A DNA stretch of 38,332 bases from positions 1 through 38,332 of the forward strand of contig JAOUMU010000016.1 in NCBI GenBank assembly GCA_029881335.1, written 5' to 3'. The notes under the pieces are model-generated. The model saw only the letters and a list, made by a program, of their open reading frames with translations, was not told the DNA's origin and did no database searches. The stretch's first letter is position 1. Each line of letters begins with the position of its first letter. The translations under genes were made by a program, and so were the position numbers. The stretch comes from Nitrospinota bacterium. GTDB taxonomy: Bacteria; Nitrospinota_A; UBA7883. Shown here piece by piece: positions 9,101 to 16,947 of this stretch.

Positions 9101-10978
9101 CCTTTAAACGGTGTCATCGGGCTTACGGAAGTGTTGCTCAAGGGTGGTGTAGGCAACGACCAGCGAAAGAAACTGGAGATGATCAAGTTCTCAGGCTCGG
9201 TCCTGTTGAACCTGGTTAACGATATCCTGGACCTGGCTCGTATAGAGGCGGGCAAAATGATTCTGATTTCCACCGAATTCGATCTCCGCAAGCTTGTGGA
9301 GAAGGCTGTGTCTCAATATGCCATGGCAGCCCACGACAAGGGCCTGGAGCTGGTACTGGACATCGCCGACAACCTGCCTGCCACGGTAATAGGCGACCCG
9401 GGCAGGATTAATCAGGTGGTGACCAACCTTATAGGAAACGCCGTAAAATTCACAGCCATAGGGGAGGTAGCGATCTCCGTGGATCTGGAGGAGAGCTCGG
9501 AGGGCTTCGCCACCCTGCTTTTCGCCGTGCGCGACACCGGTATCGGAGTATCCGATGACCAGAAGGTGAAGATATTCTCCCGGTTCATCCAGGGGGACGC
9601 ATCCATCACCCGCAAATATGGCGGAGCAGGACTGGGTGTGACCATCAGCCGCCAACTGGTGGATAAGATGGGAGGACGGATATGGCTGGAAAGCAAGCCT
9701 GGTTTCGGGTCCACCTTCTTTTTCACCGTCCGCTTCCAGACGCCAGAGACACACACCGCCGAGCCTGGCCCGGACCCGCGCCTGGCCGGGAAACGGATAT
9801 TAATTGTGGACGACAATGAATCTTCGCGCAATTCCCTTTCCAGGATCGCAAGGTCCCTTGGAATGGATGTGACGGTTTGCGCGGATGGCTCCGATGCTCT
9901 TCGGGCCATGATGGCTGCGGATTCGGAGGGGCGCCCGTTTCCCATGGCTGTCTTGGATAACGAAATGCCCAGGATGACTGGCCAAAACCTGGCCCGTAAA
10001 ATCAGGATGTCAGCATTTGGATCCGCAACCAGGGTGGCGCTTATGTGCGTCCTGGGAAGGAGTCCGGAAGGCGTTTCCGAAAAAGATGGCGTGGCGGATG
10101 TGCTCCACAAGCCAATAAAGAAAGAGGATCTGTACTACTCCGTCGCAAGGCTTTTGCTTGGTGAGGACGCCATCACCGCCGGATCCGGCCCAAGCCATGA
10201 TGGTCATCGCGCCGCGCCGCTGAAAATCCTGCTGGCGGAAGACAATCCCGTGAACCAGGAGGTGGCCCTCTCCATGCTGCAGCGGTACGGCCATCTGGTG
10301 GACGTGGCAGATAATGGGAAAAGAGCGGTGGATATGTGGGCTGCCGGGCGGTATGACGTGGTGCTGATGGATGTGCAGATGCCGGTGATGGATGGCTACT
10401 CCGCCACTGCTGTTATTCGCGAAAAGGAGGTGGCCCAGGAGAGGGCCAGGACACCCATTATCGCCATGACGGCTCACGCCATGGAGGGGGACCGCCAAAA
10501 ATGTCTGGACGCGGGAATGGACGACTATTTGGCGAAGCCGGTGTCTTCCACGGCCCTTTTGACTAAGGTAACCGAATATGGCGGTGGCAGGACCGATGCT
10601 CCCCCGCAAACTCCCAGGGAATACGCCGCCACGGAAAAGGATCGGTTTTCAGTAAAGGGGGTGGTTCATTCGCTGGGTCTGAATCCGGAAAACGCCGCCA
10701 CACTGGTGCAAAAGTTCATCGATAACACCTTGAACAATATAAATAACCTGAGGGAAGCCATCGCCGCGGGGGACGTGGACAGCGCCATCAGGATGGCTCA
10801 TTCCATCAAGGGCTCCTCACTGCAGATTGGCGCGGTGGCCATGGGTAGGGCCGCGGAAAAGATCGAAGCCCTGGGCAAGGTAGGTATCCTCTCCGATGAG
10901 TCCATGGAAAAGCTGGATACCCTGGTGGAGGAATATAACCAGGTGTGCCGGGATTTGGAAGAGGGAACCGGGGATTAG
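6101..10978 (+). CDS. Hybrid histidine kinase with CHASE-like, PAS, NrtA/CmpA-like, two REC and HPt domains
   Basis: A 1625-residue membrane sensor. Order: TM1 about residues 17-38; periplasmic CHASE8-like region about 40-150; TM2 about 156-182; HAMP about 182-235; coiled coil; PAS/PAC about 282-402; a solute-binding domain of NrtA/CmpA type about 485-800 (segments LAREKGFFARRGL, SDLKGMTFAVPG, PCCGLALHGEF); coiled coils; HisKA with phospho-accepting His996 in MSHELRTPLN; HATPase_c; REC1 with Asp1286 in VLDNEMP; REC2 with Asp1424 in LMDVQMP and a standard TAHAM/KP pair; HPt with His1567 in AHSIKGSS. This is a complete His-Asp-His phosphorelay, with output through an unlinked regulator. The NrtA-type domain follows both TM segments, so it should be cytoplasmic and could sense an oxyanion such as nitrate or bicarbonate inside the cell (inference). 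REC1 lacks the usual Thr/Ser switch residue in its beta-4 segment. Confidence 0.93.
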   Translation: MSSGGLSFQDAPVRIKLTILSMGATILALALATLISMANNTMIEWRSHEKELKIKAEVIGANSRAALLFVDKEHLKRNLSAVSIDNSIMMAAIFSADGQVMARYLRTGESAPAPELRPSGTYFDWKKLSLYIPIMMDGERVGTVYIEDDLEEFYYYARIYLLVSLVAALVAVAAAYLFWSRAQRIITDPISSLAGAMQTVSHTSDYTLRMENLGKDEMGSLVAGFNEMLGQIQEKEQKLEEHSRSLEKEVSLRTQELREKNEMLRSELTERLKTEVALNRERELFIHGPAVAFKLAATQGWPVEYISPNVVQFGYQSSDILSRGRTLLDMIAQDDRGRFSYDASKCLAGDGASFEGEYRLIGADGQTFWLDITAVFVLDAKRKVTHMDGYALDITERKIYEEKLNESMVELKRFNRLMSGREKRIMELKSDINELVALQGQEPRFNTTSEMETEPIQEQENAIVFWQNSFPQVVVDRDAAMKAGLETTVVEVAYCHSTCSAPMVLAREKGFFARRGLNSTIEAVKAPPYIREMLTLGKVKAAIMPMPEILAMAAGAGSQAVDVKIFPLYRADNQGLVLSSRHIGLKDPSDLKGMTFAVPGFDTINCHLLFHYLAENGIDPLKDITVRQIDPALTSYYLRKGKVDGVFASEPFLGVALDSDDAFLMVRSSQIWRGHPCCGLALHGEFYSGAPKSAGVLLEAFAEGVAAMGTLDISEIALLAAALTEPGHIPLADQSPIEKALTPGMGGEGPRFVADPTGGGGVWQLAQMQRWGRLCQNMDHQKLIEQVFITGHLAWAEFPQADKPPMEMESSVPEVIAELPYSVFNPDSHIRRMDSDQESLEPIVTGANQILTQAMEQNADMIFKPLGKGQAGRLDRLASGIAATLRSLEDTLMEQRELLEKRVEERTGELSNSRRIALNMMEDAQEARQRAEKMADEIKEARHVAEIAAQDLKNTLLVSEQLRQETEKAKDLAERMAQEAAQASEAKSDFMANMSHELRTPLNGVIGLTEVLLKGGVGNDQRKKLEMIKFSGSVLLNLVNDILDLARIEAGKMILISTEFDLRKLVEKAVSQYAMAAHDKGLELVLDIADNLPATVIGDPGRINQVVTNLIGNAVKFTAIGEVAISVDLEESSEGFATLLFAVRDTGIGVSDDQKVKIFSRFIQGDASITRKYGGAGLGVTISRQLVDKMGGRIWLESKPGFGSTFFFTVRFQTPETHTAEPGPDPRLAGKRILIVDDNESSRNSLSRIARSLGMDVTVCADGSDALRAMMAADSEGRPFPMAVLDNEMPRMTGQNLARKIRMSAFGSATRVALMCVLGRSPEGVSEKDGVADVLHKPIKKEDLYYSVARLLLGEDAITAGSGPSHDGHRAAPLKILLAEDNPVNQEVALSMLQRYGHLVDVADNGKRAVDMWAAGRYDVVLMDVQMPVMDGYSATAVIREKEVAQERARTPIIAMTAHAMEGDRQKCLDAGMDDYLAKPVSSTALLTKVTEYGGGRTDAPPQTPREYAATEKDRFSVKGVVHSLGLNPENAATLVQKFIDNTLNNINNLREAIAAGDVDSAIRMAHSIKGSSLQIGAVAMGRAAEKIEALGKVGILSDESMEKLDTLVEEYNQVCRDLEEGTGD

Positions 10979-11012
10979 CCATCGTCGGCGCCTGGTCAAT
11001 CAGGCAGTCGGT

Positions 11013-14000
11013 TCACGCTCTCTTTTCAATCAACACAAATCCCTCTCCATCCAGCCTTCCGGTCACGCCTGCGCCCAGCCAACCACCCGGTGAACCGATT
11101 ATATCGCCGACAGGGTCCAGCCGCCCCAGGGCCGCCCCGGGGCTGCAAACTTCCATCATTCCATCGGCGCGGTTCCCCTCCCGGATTCGCGCTCCAGGCA
11201 AAAGAATTCCAGCGGCGCCCTGCTTGATATACATGGGAGTCTCTCCCCAGACTATCCCCATCCACTCGTCGCCGAACAGACTCAACGGAAGCCTGCCCAG
11301 TTTGGCTTTCCACTCCACATCAGCTTCGCCAGGGGGCCCCACCGCCAGAAAACGTCGGACGTTGGCGAAATCGTAAGGATGTCCCATTCTCCCCATCCCC
11401 TCCAACAATTCCCAATCCCCGAAGACGATGGTGGCGTTGGAGTCATACACGGCGGTGGGAGCTGTGGAATGCGGCGGGAGGGAATGATGCTGGCTCGACT
11501 GCATCCCCAAAAGAAGAGGCGCCACCATCCCCAGCAAAAGCCCAGGATGGGAGGAGAGCGGCTGCGCGGAGAGGACTATGTCCACCGGGCCGAAATCCAT
11601 CACCGCCGCCAACTGATATGCGTTCGCCAACAGACCGGCGTGGCTGTGGGCCGCCCACTCTCCACCTCCATCTGAGTCTGTGGAGTAAAACGCCGCCGCC
11701 GGTGAGTCCGGGTTCGCGTCCACACCAGGGTTGAAGACAAAGCCGCGGTAAGGATTGGCTTTAAGGTCTTCGATAAAAACCGCATTCACTCCGGCTTTTT
11801 CCAGTTCCATCGCCTTCGGCGCTTGGGCGCGCGACATCACCACTGTGGTCAAGCCCGCCGCCCGCGCCGCCGCCAATGCCGTTTCCGTGTCCCAATCGCT
11901 CTTCATCACAGCCGCCGCCGCGCCCGCCGCCTGGATCCCCAGGATCACAGACACGGCATCAACGGAATTCGGGAGCATGACCCCCAGGAACCTTGCTTCT
12001 TTTGCATTCTCCACCAGCGAGGCTCCCAACCTGGCGTAATGGTCTATCAATTGACCATAAGTCATTACCAGATCGTGATGGCCATGCTCCGACATGACCG
12101 CGTGTCCCGCGCCGAAAATGGCTGCCGCGTCCAGAACGGCCGCCGGTATGGTCCTGCGGGTATCCGCGCCATCGAACATCATCTCCCTCATTATTCCGGT
12201 CAGGGCGCCTCTTGCGGCGTCCCTTCGCATGCGTCCCTCCAGCCCCGGGGCCGTGTCAAGAGCCCTGGGCGGCAGGACGGTGACCGTGATCCTGTTAAAG
12301 AACCTGGGCTTGACCTTCGCCGTCATGCGGGAAAAATGGGTCAGATGAGCCCCCTCTATTCGTACAGGGAGGATGGAAGCGCCAGATTTCTGGGCGATGA
12401 GGGCAGGCCCCATATGGGTTTTCATCAATGCGCCGGTGATGGTGATCCTCCCTTCAGGGAAAATAATAATTCTGCCCCCCGCGCGGAGGATCTTCACCAG
12501 CTTCTTTATCGCCATGGGATTCTCCGCGTCGAGGGTGTGGGTGTCCACCAGGGAGAGAAACAGCCTGGCCCACCAGCGGCCCGCCATGAACCTGTTCACC
12601 ACAAAGGAGTATCGCCCCGGAAAGAACACCCCCATCAACACACCGTCCAGGAAGGACTGGTGATTGGCAACGACCATCACATTCCCTCCCGCAGCGGCCA
12701 CATGCTCCACTCCCCGGATGCGGATCTGGTACATGGCCCTGAGGATAATTTTCAAAAGAAGTCGCAACACCGGCCTGTCTCCACTCTCCAGGGCCAGGGA
12801 TCTGATGACGAAATAGGCGCCCCCGTTGAGCAGGCAGACCACCAGGAAGACAACCACCGGCCCTAGCCCGGCGCCGATCATGGCTGCGGCGCCTCCAGCG
12901 GAGACCACCATGAAGAGGGCGTTCATTATATTGTTGGCGGCGATAACCCTGGCCCTTTCCTCCTCTCTGCATCGGGTCTGCATGACGGCGTATAGCGGCA
13001 CGATGAAAAGACCGCCGCAGGCGGCGATGAGGAAAAGATCCAGCGATATTCGCCATCCCACAAGGTGGGAGAGTAATTGCGCCACGGTCGTTGGCGCCAC
13101 GGGCGCTGGCGCCCCCTCCAGCGGCATGGGCAATCCCAGGCTGGCCAGGCAGAGGTCCAGACCGAACAAGGTCATCCCGAAGGCGCCTAGGGGAACGTAT
13201 CGGGTGTCGATCTCCCCTTTCAAAAGCTTGTTGCACAGCAGGGAGCCGAGCCCGGTCCCCACGGAGAACATGGTCAGAAACCAGGTCACCACGCCCTCTG
13301 TCCCTTCCACAGTCACCCTCACGTATACCGGCAGGGTGGAGAGAAACACCGCCCCGATCAGCCAGAACCAAGAAATGCCAAGTATGGAAAGGAACACCGG
13401 CCGGGACGAACGGGAGATGCTGATAATTTTCCAAGATTGGGCCAGGATATTCCACCCCACTCTCAGGTCCGCCGCAGGGGCCGGAGCCTTTGGGATAAAC
13501 AAGCTGGCGCCCAGCCCCGCCGCCGCCACTATAAGCAACGCGGTGGAGACCACCGTCGCGCCCCCCTCCACGGCGATAAGCAGGCCGCCGCCAATGGTAC
13601 CCAGCAAAATGGCCACGAAAGTGGCGGCCTCTATCAGGGCATTGCCGGCTATCAGCTCCCCGCGCTCCAGGTGGTCCGGCAGGATGCTGTATTTTATAGG
13701 CCCGAAGAATGTGGACTGGGTTCCCATAAGGAAAAGTACTGCCAGCAACAGACCGGGAGTCATTGTGTAAAATCCCACGGCGGCCAGCAGCATCAGAAGG
13801 ATTTCCCACACCTTAACAAGGCGGATGATCGCTGATTTTTCGTATTTATCCGCCAATTGCCCAGCCAGGGAGGAGAAGAGGAAGAATGGTAGGATGAATA
13901 TCCCGCCGGCGGCCACCACCAATACTCCGGAAGAGACACCCCACATCTGCAAGCCAGCGTACATGATCATGATCACCAGGGCGTTCTTGAAAAGATTGTC

Positions 14001-14078
14001 GTTGAACGCGCCCAGGAACTGAGTGGTGAAAAGAGGCAGAAAACGCCTGGAAAAGAGAAGATGAACCTGGTTCTTCAA
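11013..14078 (-). CDS. LplT-PlsC-AMP-ligase fusion (Aas-like) with degenerate, truncated ligase domain
   Basis: About 1021 residues. Residues 1-400: an MFS transporter of the lysophospholipid flippase LplT type, beginning FLPLFTTQFLGAFNDN. About 450-640: a PlsC/LPLAT acyltransferase with intact HX4D (NHQSFLDG, His473) and FPEGR. About 650-1021: an AMP-binding acyl-ACP synthetase-like region. Intact fusions import lysophospholipid, re-acylate it and activate the fatty acid. Here the adenylation P-loop (family: TSGSTGxPKG) reads STDSDGGGEWA near residue 800, and the protein stops just after GRLDGEGF, so the catalytic-lysine C-terminal subdomain is missing; no remainder lies downstream because the kinase gene ends 34 bases away. 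The TTG start overlaps the rrtA stop as TTGA and has AGAGG upstream. An open frame reaches 14498, but that part is rrtA in another frame. Confidence 0.85.
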   Translation of the reverse strand: MKNQVHLLFSRRFLPLFTTQFLGAFNDNLFKNALVIMIMYAGLQMWGVSSGVLVVAAGGIFILPFFLFSSLAGQLADKYEKSAIIRLVKVWEILLMLLAAVGFYTMTPGLLLAVLFLMGTQSTFFGPIKYSILPDHLERGELIAGNALIEAATFVAILLGTIGGGLLIAVEGGATVVSTALLIVAAAGLGASLFIPKAPAPAADLRVGWNILAQSWKIISISRSSRPVFLSILGISWFWLIGAVFLSTLPVYVRVTVEGTEGVVTWFLTMFSVGTGLGSLLCNKLLKGEIDTRYVPLGAFGMTLFGLDLCLASLGLPMPLEGAPAPVAPTTVAQLLSHLVGWRISLDLFLIAACGGLFIVPLYAVMQTRCREEERARVIAANNIMNALFMVVSAGGAAAMIGAGLGPVVVFLVVCLLNGGAYFVIRSLALESGDRPVLRLLLKIILRAMYQIRIRGVEHVAAAGGNVMVVANHQSFLDGVLMGVFFPGRYSFVVNRFMAGRWWARLFLSLVDTHTLDAENPMAIKKLVKILRAGGRIIIFPEGRITITGALMKTHMGPALIAQKSGASILPVRIEGAHLTHFSRMTAKVKPRFFNRITVTVLPPRALDTAPGLEGRMRRDAARGALTGIMREMMFDGADTRRTIPAAVLDAAAIFGAGHAVMSEHGHHDLVMTYGQLIDHYARLGASLVENAKEARFLGVMLPNSVDAVSVILGIQAAGAAAAVMKSDWDTETALAAARAAGLTTVVMSRAQAPKAMELEKAGVNAVFIEDLKANPYRGFVFNPGVDANPDSPAAAFYSTDSDGGGEWAAHSHAGLLANAYQLAAVMDFGPVDIVLSAQPLSSHPGLLLGMVAPLLLGMQSSQHHSLPPHSTAPTAVYDSNATIVFGDWELLEGMGRMGHPYDFANVRRFLAVGPPGEADVEWKAKLGRLPLSLFGDEWMGIVWGETPMYIKQGAAGILLPGARIREGNRADGMMEVCSPGAALGRLDPVGDIIGSPGGWLGAGVTGRLDGEGFVLIEKRA

Positions 14079-14701
14079 ATCGCCTCTGCTCCCGATGCGG
14101 CGGGATACTCCCGCGCTGGATGGCGCCTCGGCAATGAAAATGCGCAGACCATAACAGCCGCCGCGAACCCGAATGCGTGGGCTTCCGGAACGCTGGGCCA
14201 TGAGGCGGAGCTGATCAAAGCGCCGCCATTGGTTATCTCCGCGGTAATTTTCACTAAATCCGCCGCCGCTATCAAAATGACAGGATAATACCCCGTTTGA
14301 AGCCATATATGAAACACAATCATTACCAGCATGGCGTTTAGCAGGCCGGAGAGGCCGCAATACACCAGAGGGGCGCCTGGCCACAGGGCCAGATATATAT
14401 CCACCCCGGCTATTCCGGCGCCTACTCCCATGAGCCATGCCCTTTTGCCATACCGCTCCAGCAACCATCCTTGCAAAACAAATGGTGGCAGGTTCCACCA
14501 GAAATGGCGGATGTCACAGTGGACGAAATGGGCCGAAAAGAGTCGCAGTGGTTCTTGCGTGTACAACGTGTTATTCCAGATAAGTTCCACAGGACTTGAG
14601 CCGAAATGTATATACAATATTATGCTGGCCAGTCCGCTAAATATTGTCAGCCATGGCGCCCTTGCGACGCCATGACCGACCCACCCGCTCGGGAAAGACA
14701 C
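14075..14701 (-). CDS. rrtA: Rhombosortase (rhomboid-family intramembrane serine protease)
   Basis: A 208-residue protein with about six membrane segments, the size and shape of the rhombosortase branch of rhomboid proteases. The catalytic serine is Ser118 in YCGLSGLLNA and the partner is His175 in EAHAFGFAAA, giving the Ser-His dyad. The early HFVHCDIRHFWWNL segment matches the conserved His/Trp-Asn region of rhomboids. Rhombosortases cleave the C-terminal GlyGly-CTERM tail of exported proteins in the inner membrane, before surface attachment or type II secretion. It starts 4 bases after the stop of the VIT/vWA gene, whose product has such a tail, and its stop overlaps the start of the LplT-PlsC gene, so all three are surely one operon. 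The family assignment is stronger than the exact substrate link. Confidence 0.85.
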   Translation of the reverse strand: MSFPSGWVGHGVARAPWLTIFSGLASIILYIHFGSSPVELIWNNTLYTQEPLRLFSAHFVHCDIRHFWWNLPPFVLQGWLLERYGKRAWLMGVGAGIAGVDIYLALWPGAPLVYCGLSGLLNAMLVMIVFHIWLQTGYYPVILIAAADLVKITAEITNGGALISSASWPSVPEAHAFGFAAAVMVCAFSLPRRHPAREYPAASGAEAI

Positions 14702-14704
14702 AGG

Positions 14705-16801
14705 TCACACCCTTCCTGTTGTTCGCCTTCCACCGCGCAAGGCTGCCGCAACCAGAAACGGTAGGGTCAGGATAAATAGACCGTCCGCCGCGCCAGCCCC
14801 CGCCGAGCCGGATGAACTCAAATTTGCTCTCCTTCCTGTGAACATGGGAGTGTAGGAATCCGCCCTCCTGTTTTGAACCGGGGAGGCTTGCCTCGCCGTC
14901 TGGGCCGAGGTCTCCACGGCACGGCGAGCCTTGTTTCTTCTTTCCACTCCAAGTTTTTGGAACACCTCTTCACGAACAACCACCATGGAGGTGTAATTGG
15001 TGACCAGGCCATGTTCCACAGCCAGGTCCTCAATGGCGGTTTTGATATCAGCCTTTTCGCCGAAGTTGTCGATCTCCTCCTTTAATTCGGCGATCCTGGC
15101 GTAAGCCCACAGACGCAAAAGCTCCGGGCTGTCAGTGGAACCCTCTGGAAAAACAAAGCTTGTCTGATATTCCATATCCTTGCCACCCACCTTGGCGGAA
15201 AGCTTCACCTGGGCTGGGCCCCCCGTGTAGTAGCGCCCGAATATGGTCAAGCTCTGGCCCCTATATACAGACCCGATCTTTTCCGGGGTCTGCTCGCCGA
15301 TTTTGATTCCGGATATGTTCAGTCTGGCACTGTTTAAAGCCTGGTGGGTAACCTTGGACTTGGCTTGCAGGATCTTTCCGATAATGTCGTCGGAATTGGA
15401 GACTGCCATAGAAAAACCGCCGGAGGCGCCAGTCATTGCCGTCAGCAACGGCCTGTTGGCGCTGTTCCCCATAATGAAGGTGAAGAGGCGGACATCCCTT
15501 TTGGATACTAAATCAAGAAAAGCCCGCTGGTTGGTCTCTCCCACATTTGCCACACCATCGGTGACGAGGAGAATTGCGCAGGGCCGGTCCGCGTCCAGCT
15601 TTGCCAATGCCATCGACAAACCATCATACAGATTGGTGGAGCCGCCCGGTTTTTGCGACGCGACCATGCTTGTATATACATGTTTATTTCGCTCCGTTGC
15701 GGATACATACCCATTTGTCAGCTCCCATGCGGAGTTGGAAAAAGCTATGATACGGAATCTGTCATCTGGACCCATCCTGTTGATCGTCTTTTCCACACCT
15801 TCGGCCAGCGCCCCATATTTCCCTTGCATGGAGCCTGAAAGGTCCAGGACGAATACCCAGTCTGCCCCGGCAGTGATCGGCGCCAGGTCATCCCCGGGGG
15901 TCAGTGTCAACATGAAGACTCCCGGCTTATTTATCAATGGCTTGTAAGTCACCAAATCCAGCGAAGGGGGGGACGTATCCGGGAGACGGAAGTAGACCAC
16001 AATATCAGTGTCCAGCCTGGCTGGTACAGCCGATGGGATCGCAGTGGGCTCCGCTCCCTCCTCTACCTGGCCTGCGGAGGCGCCCATGTTGTCCATATGA
16101 ACAGTCCATTCACCCGGGGTCACCTGGGTGACGGCGGCGGAGGGATGGGAGGGCGCCCGCACAGCCTGGAGATGGGCTGCGGAGCGAATATGCATATCAA
16201 AGCTGAAAGTTCCAACCACCGTATCGTTGGATGTCCAGAACTGGATTTTTTCTTCGTCCACACCTCCTTCTTCCAAGGGATATACATAGGAGGCAATATT
16301 GTGGTCATAGACAATGGGCTGTATATACACCATTCGGATGCTAGTGGGTTGGCTGGCTCGTACTGGAAACAGAGAAATATCAAATGTTTTGTTCCCCTGC
16401 TGTTCTGTCAGCCCGGCGTCCCTGCCTGCCTCTTTCTCCTTTGTATAAACATCCCTTGCTGTATCCCTTTTCATCACTTCCGCCACCACGGGCTTGCCAT
16501 CGATCCACATTGTGAATTCCGCCACTGCGGCCCTTTCCGGTATCGGGAAGGAATAAACCGCCTCCAGGTCTCTGTCATGTGGATTGGCAAAGGTCTGCTC
16601 GATGGTTGTAATAGCGTACCCATCCTGAATAATGACGTTTACCTTGTGGTCTTGGATGGAGAGGGGCGGTATATTTCCATCCTTGGGGGAGAGTAGCCCT
16701 GCGGCGGACGCAGTAAAAGTGTATATACAGGCCATAGGTATGAACAGAATCATCACCCCTAGTGACGTTATGAAAAATGAATTTAACTTACGGGTCGACA
16801 T
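14705..16801 (-). CDS. VIT/von Willebrand A domain surface protein with GlyGly-CTERM-like tail
   Basis: About 698 residues: an N-terminal signal/TM segment (about residues 10-33), a vault-inter-alpha-trypsin (VIT) domain (about 45-165), a vWA domain (about 310-490) with intact MIDAS DLSGS (Asp320), and a C-terminal half that resembles inter-alpha-trypsin inhibitor-like bacterial proteins. The last 35 residues form a Ser/Gly/Ala stretch, one hydrophobic helix (LFILTLPFLVAAAL) and an Arg-rich end, the architecture of a GlyGly-CTERM sorting signal, though the glycine motif is GAGAADG rather than classic GG repeats. The start at 16801 is chosen because AGGAGG lies 6 bases upstream; a further ATG at 16843 lies inside the operator region. 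Function is likely adhesion or metal-dependent protein binding at the surface (family knowledge). First gene of the operon with rrtA. Confidence 0.88.
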   Translation of the reverse strand: MSTRKLNSFFITSLGVMILFIPMACIYTFTASAAGLLSPKDGNIPPLSIQDHKVNVIIQDGYAITTIEQTFANPHDRDLEAVYSFPIPERAAVAEFTMWIDGKPVVAEVMKRDTARDVYTKEKEAGRDAGLTEQQGNKTFDISLFPVRASQPTSIRMVYIQPIVYDHNIASYVYPLEEGGVDEEKIQFWTSNDTVVGTFSFDMHIRSAAHLQAVRAPSHPSAAVTQVTPGEWTVHMDNMGASAGQVEEGAEPTAIPSAVPARLDTDIVVYFRLPDTSPPSLDLVTYKPLINKPGVFMLTLTPGDDLAPITAGADWVFVLDLSGSMQGKYGALAEGVEKTINRMGPDDRFRIIAFSNSAWELTNGYVSATERNKHVYTSMVASQKPGGSTNLYDGLSMALAKLDADRPCAILLVTDGVANVGETNQRAFLDLVSKRDVRLFTFIMGNSANRPLLTAMTGASGGFSMAVSNSDDIIGKILQAKSKVTHQALNSARLNISGIKIGEQTPEKIGSVYRGQSLTIFGRYYTGGPAQVKLSAKVGGKDMEYQTSFVFPEGSTDSPELLRLWAYARIAELKEEIDNFGEKADIKTAIEDLAVEHGLVTNYTSMVVVREEVFQKLGVERRNKARRAVETSAQTARQASPVQNRRADSYTPMFTGRRANLSSSGSAGAGAADGLFILTLPFLVAAALRGGRRTTGRV

Positions 16802-16816
16802 TGCTTGCCTCCTATG

Positions 16817-16829
16817 TGAACATTGTTCA
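16817..16829. promoter_or_regulatory. Operator site 1, perfect 13-bp palindrome
   Basis: TGAACATTGTTCA, a perfect palindrome around a central base. It lies just upstream of the VIT/vWA ribosome binding site, downstream of that gene's predicted -10 box, and is identical to site 3. Probable TetR-family operator. Confidence 0.75.
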
Positions 16830-16842
16830 TGAGCGATGTTCA
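16830..16842. promoter_or_regulatory. Operator site 2, imperfect copy abutting site 1
   Basis: TGAGCGATGTTCA begins at the base after site 1 and matches 10 of its 13 bases; the right half-site TGTTCA is intact and the left half is changed. It lies directly beside the predicted -10 box (16844-16849, - strand). Confidence 0.6.
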
Positions 16843-16843
16843 C

Positions 16844-16872
16844 ATGTTAGCACCTACCTGAACATTGTTCAA
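16844..16872 (-). promoter_or_regulatory. Predicted promoter of the VIT/vWA-rrtA-lplT operon
   Basis: On the - strand TTGAAC (16872-16867) and TAACAT (16849-16844) are 17 bases apart. The -35 box is inside operator 3, and operators 2 and 1 lie over the start of the transcript, the usual layout of a repressed promoter. Confidence 0.5.
16859..16871. promoter_or_regulatory. Operator site 3, perfect 13-bp palindrome
   Basis: TGAACATTGTTCA, identical to site 1 and starting 42 bases from it, i.e. about four helical turns, on the same DNA face. It overlaps the predicted -35 box of the VIT operon and sits 9 bases before the -35 box of tetR, so one bound repressor could control both directions. Confidence 0.75.
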
Positions 16873-16880
16873 CTATTTTC

Positions 16881-16909
16881 TTGCCTTCACCCCCACTTTC
16901 CGATAAAAT
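16881..16909 (+). promoter_or_regulatory. Predicted promoter of the tetR-type gene
   Basis: TTGCCT (16881-16886) and TAAAAT (16904-16909) with a 17-base spacer, about 38 bases before the start codon. Operator 3 ends 9 bases upstream of the -35 box. Confidence 0.55.
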
Positions 16910-16947
16910 CCCGTTATGCACATTCTTTCAATTAGATAGACCAGATA

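Noticed and set aside
10990-11005. Bidirectional terminator between the kinase and LplT-PlsC genes (GCCTG/CAGGC)
   Set aside because: Only 5 bp of stem and no T-run on either strand.
14079-14498. 140-codon N-terminal extension of the LplT-PlsC fusion
   Set aside because: It overlaps rhombosortase in another frame; the MFS homology begins right at the TTG start, which has a ribosome site.
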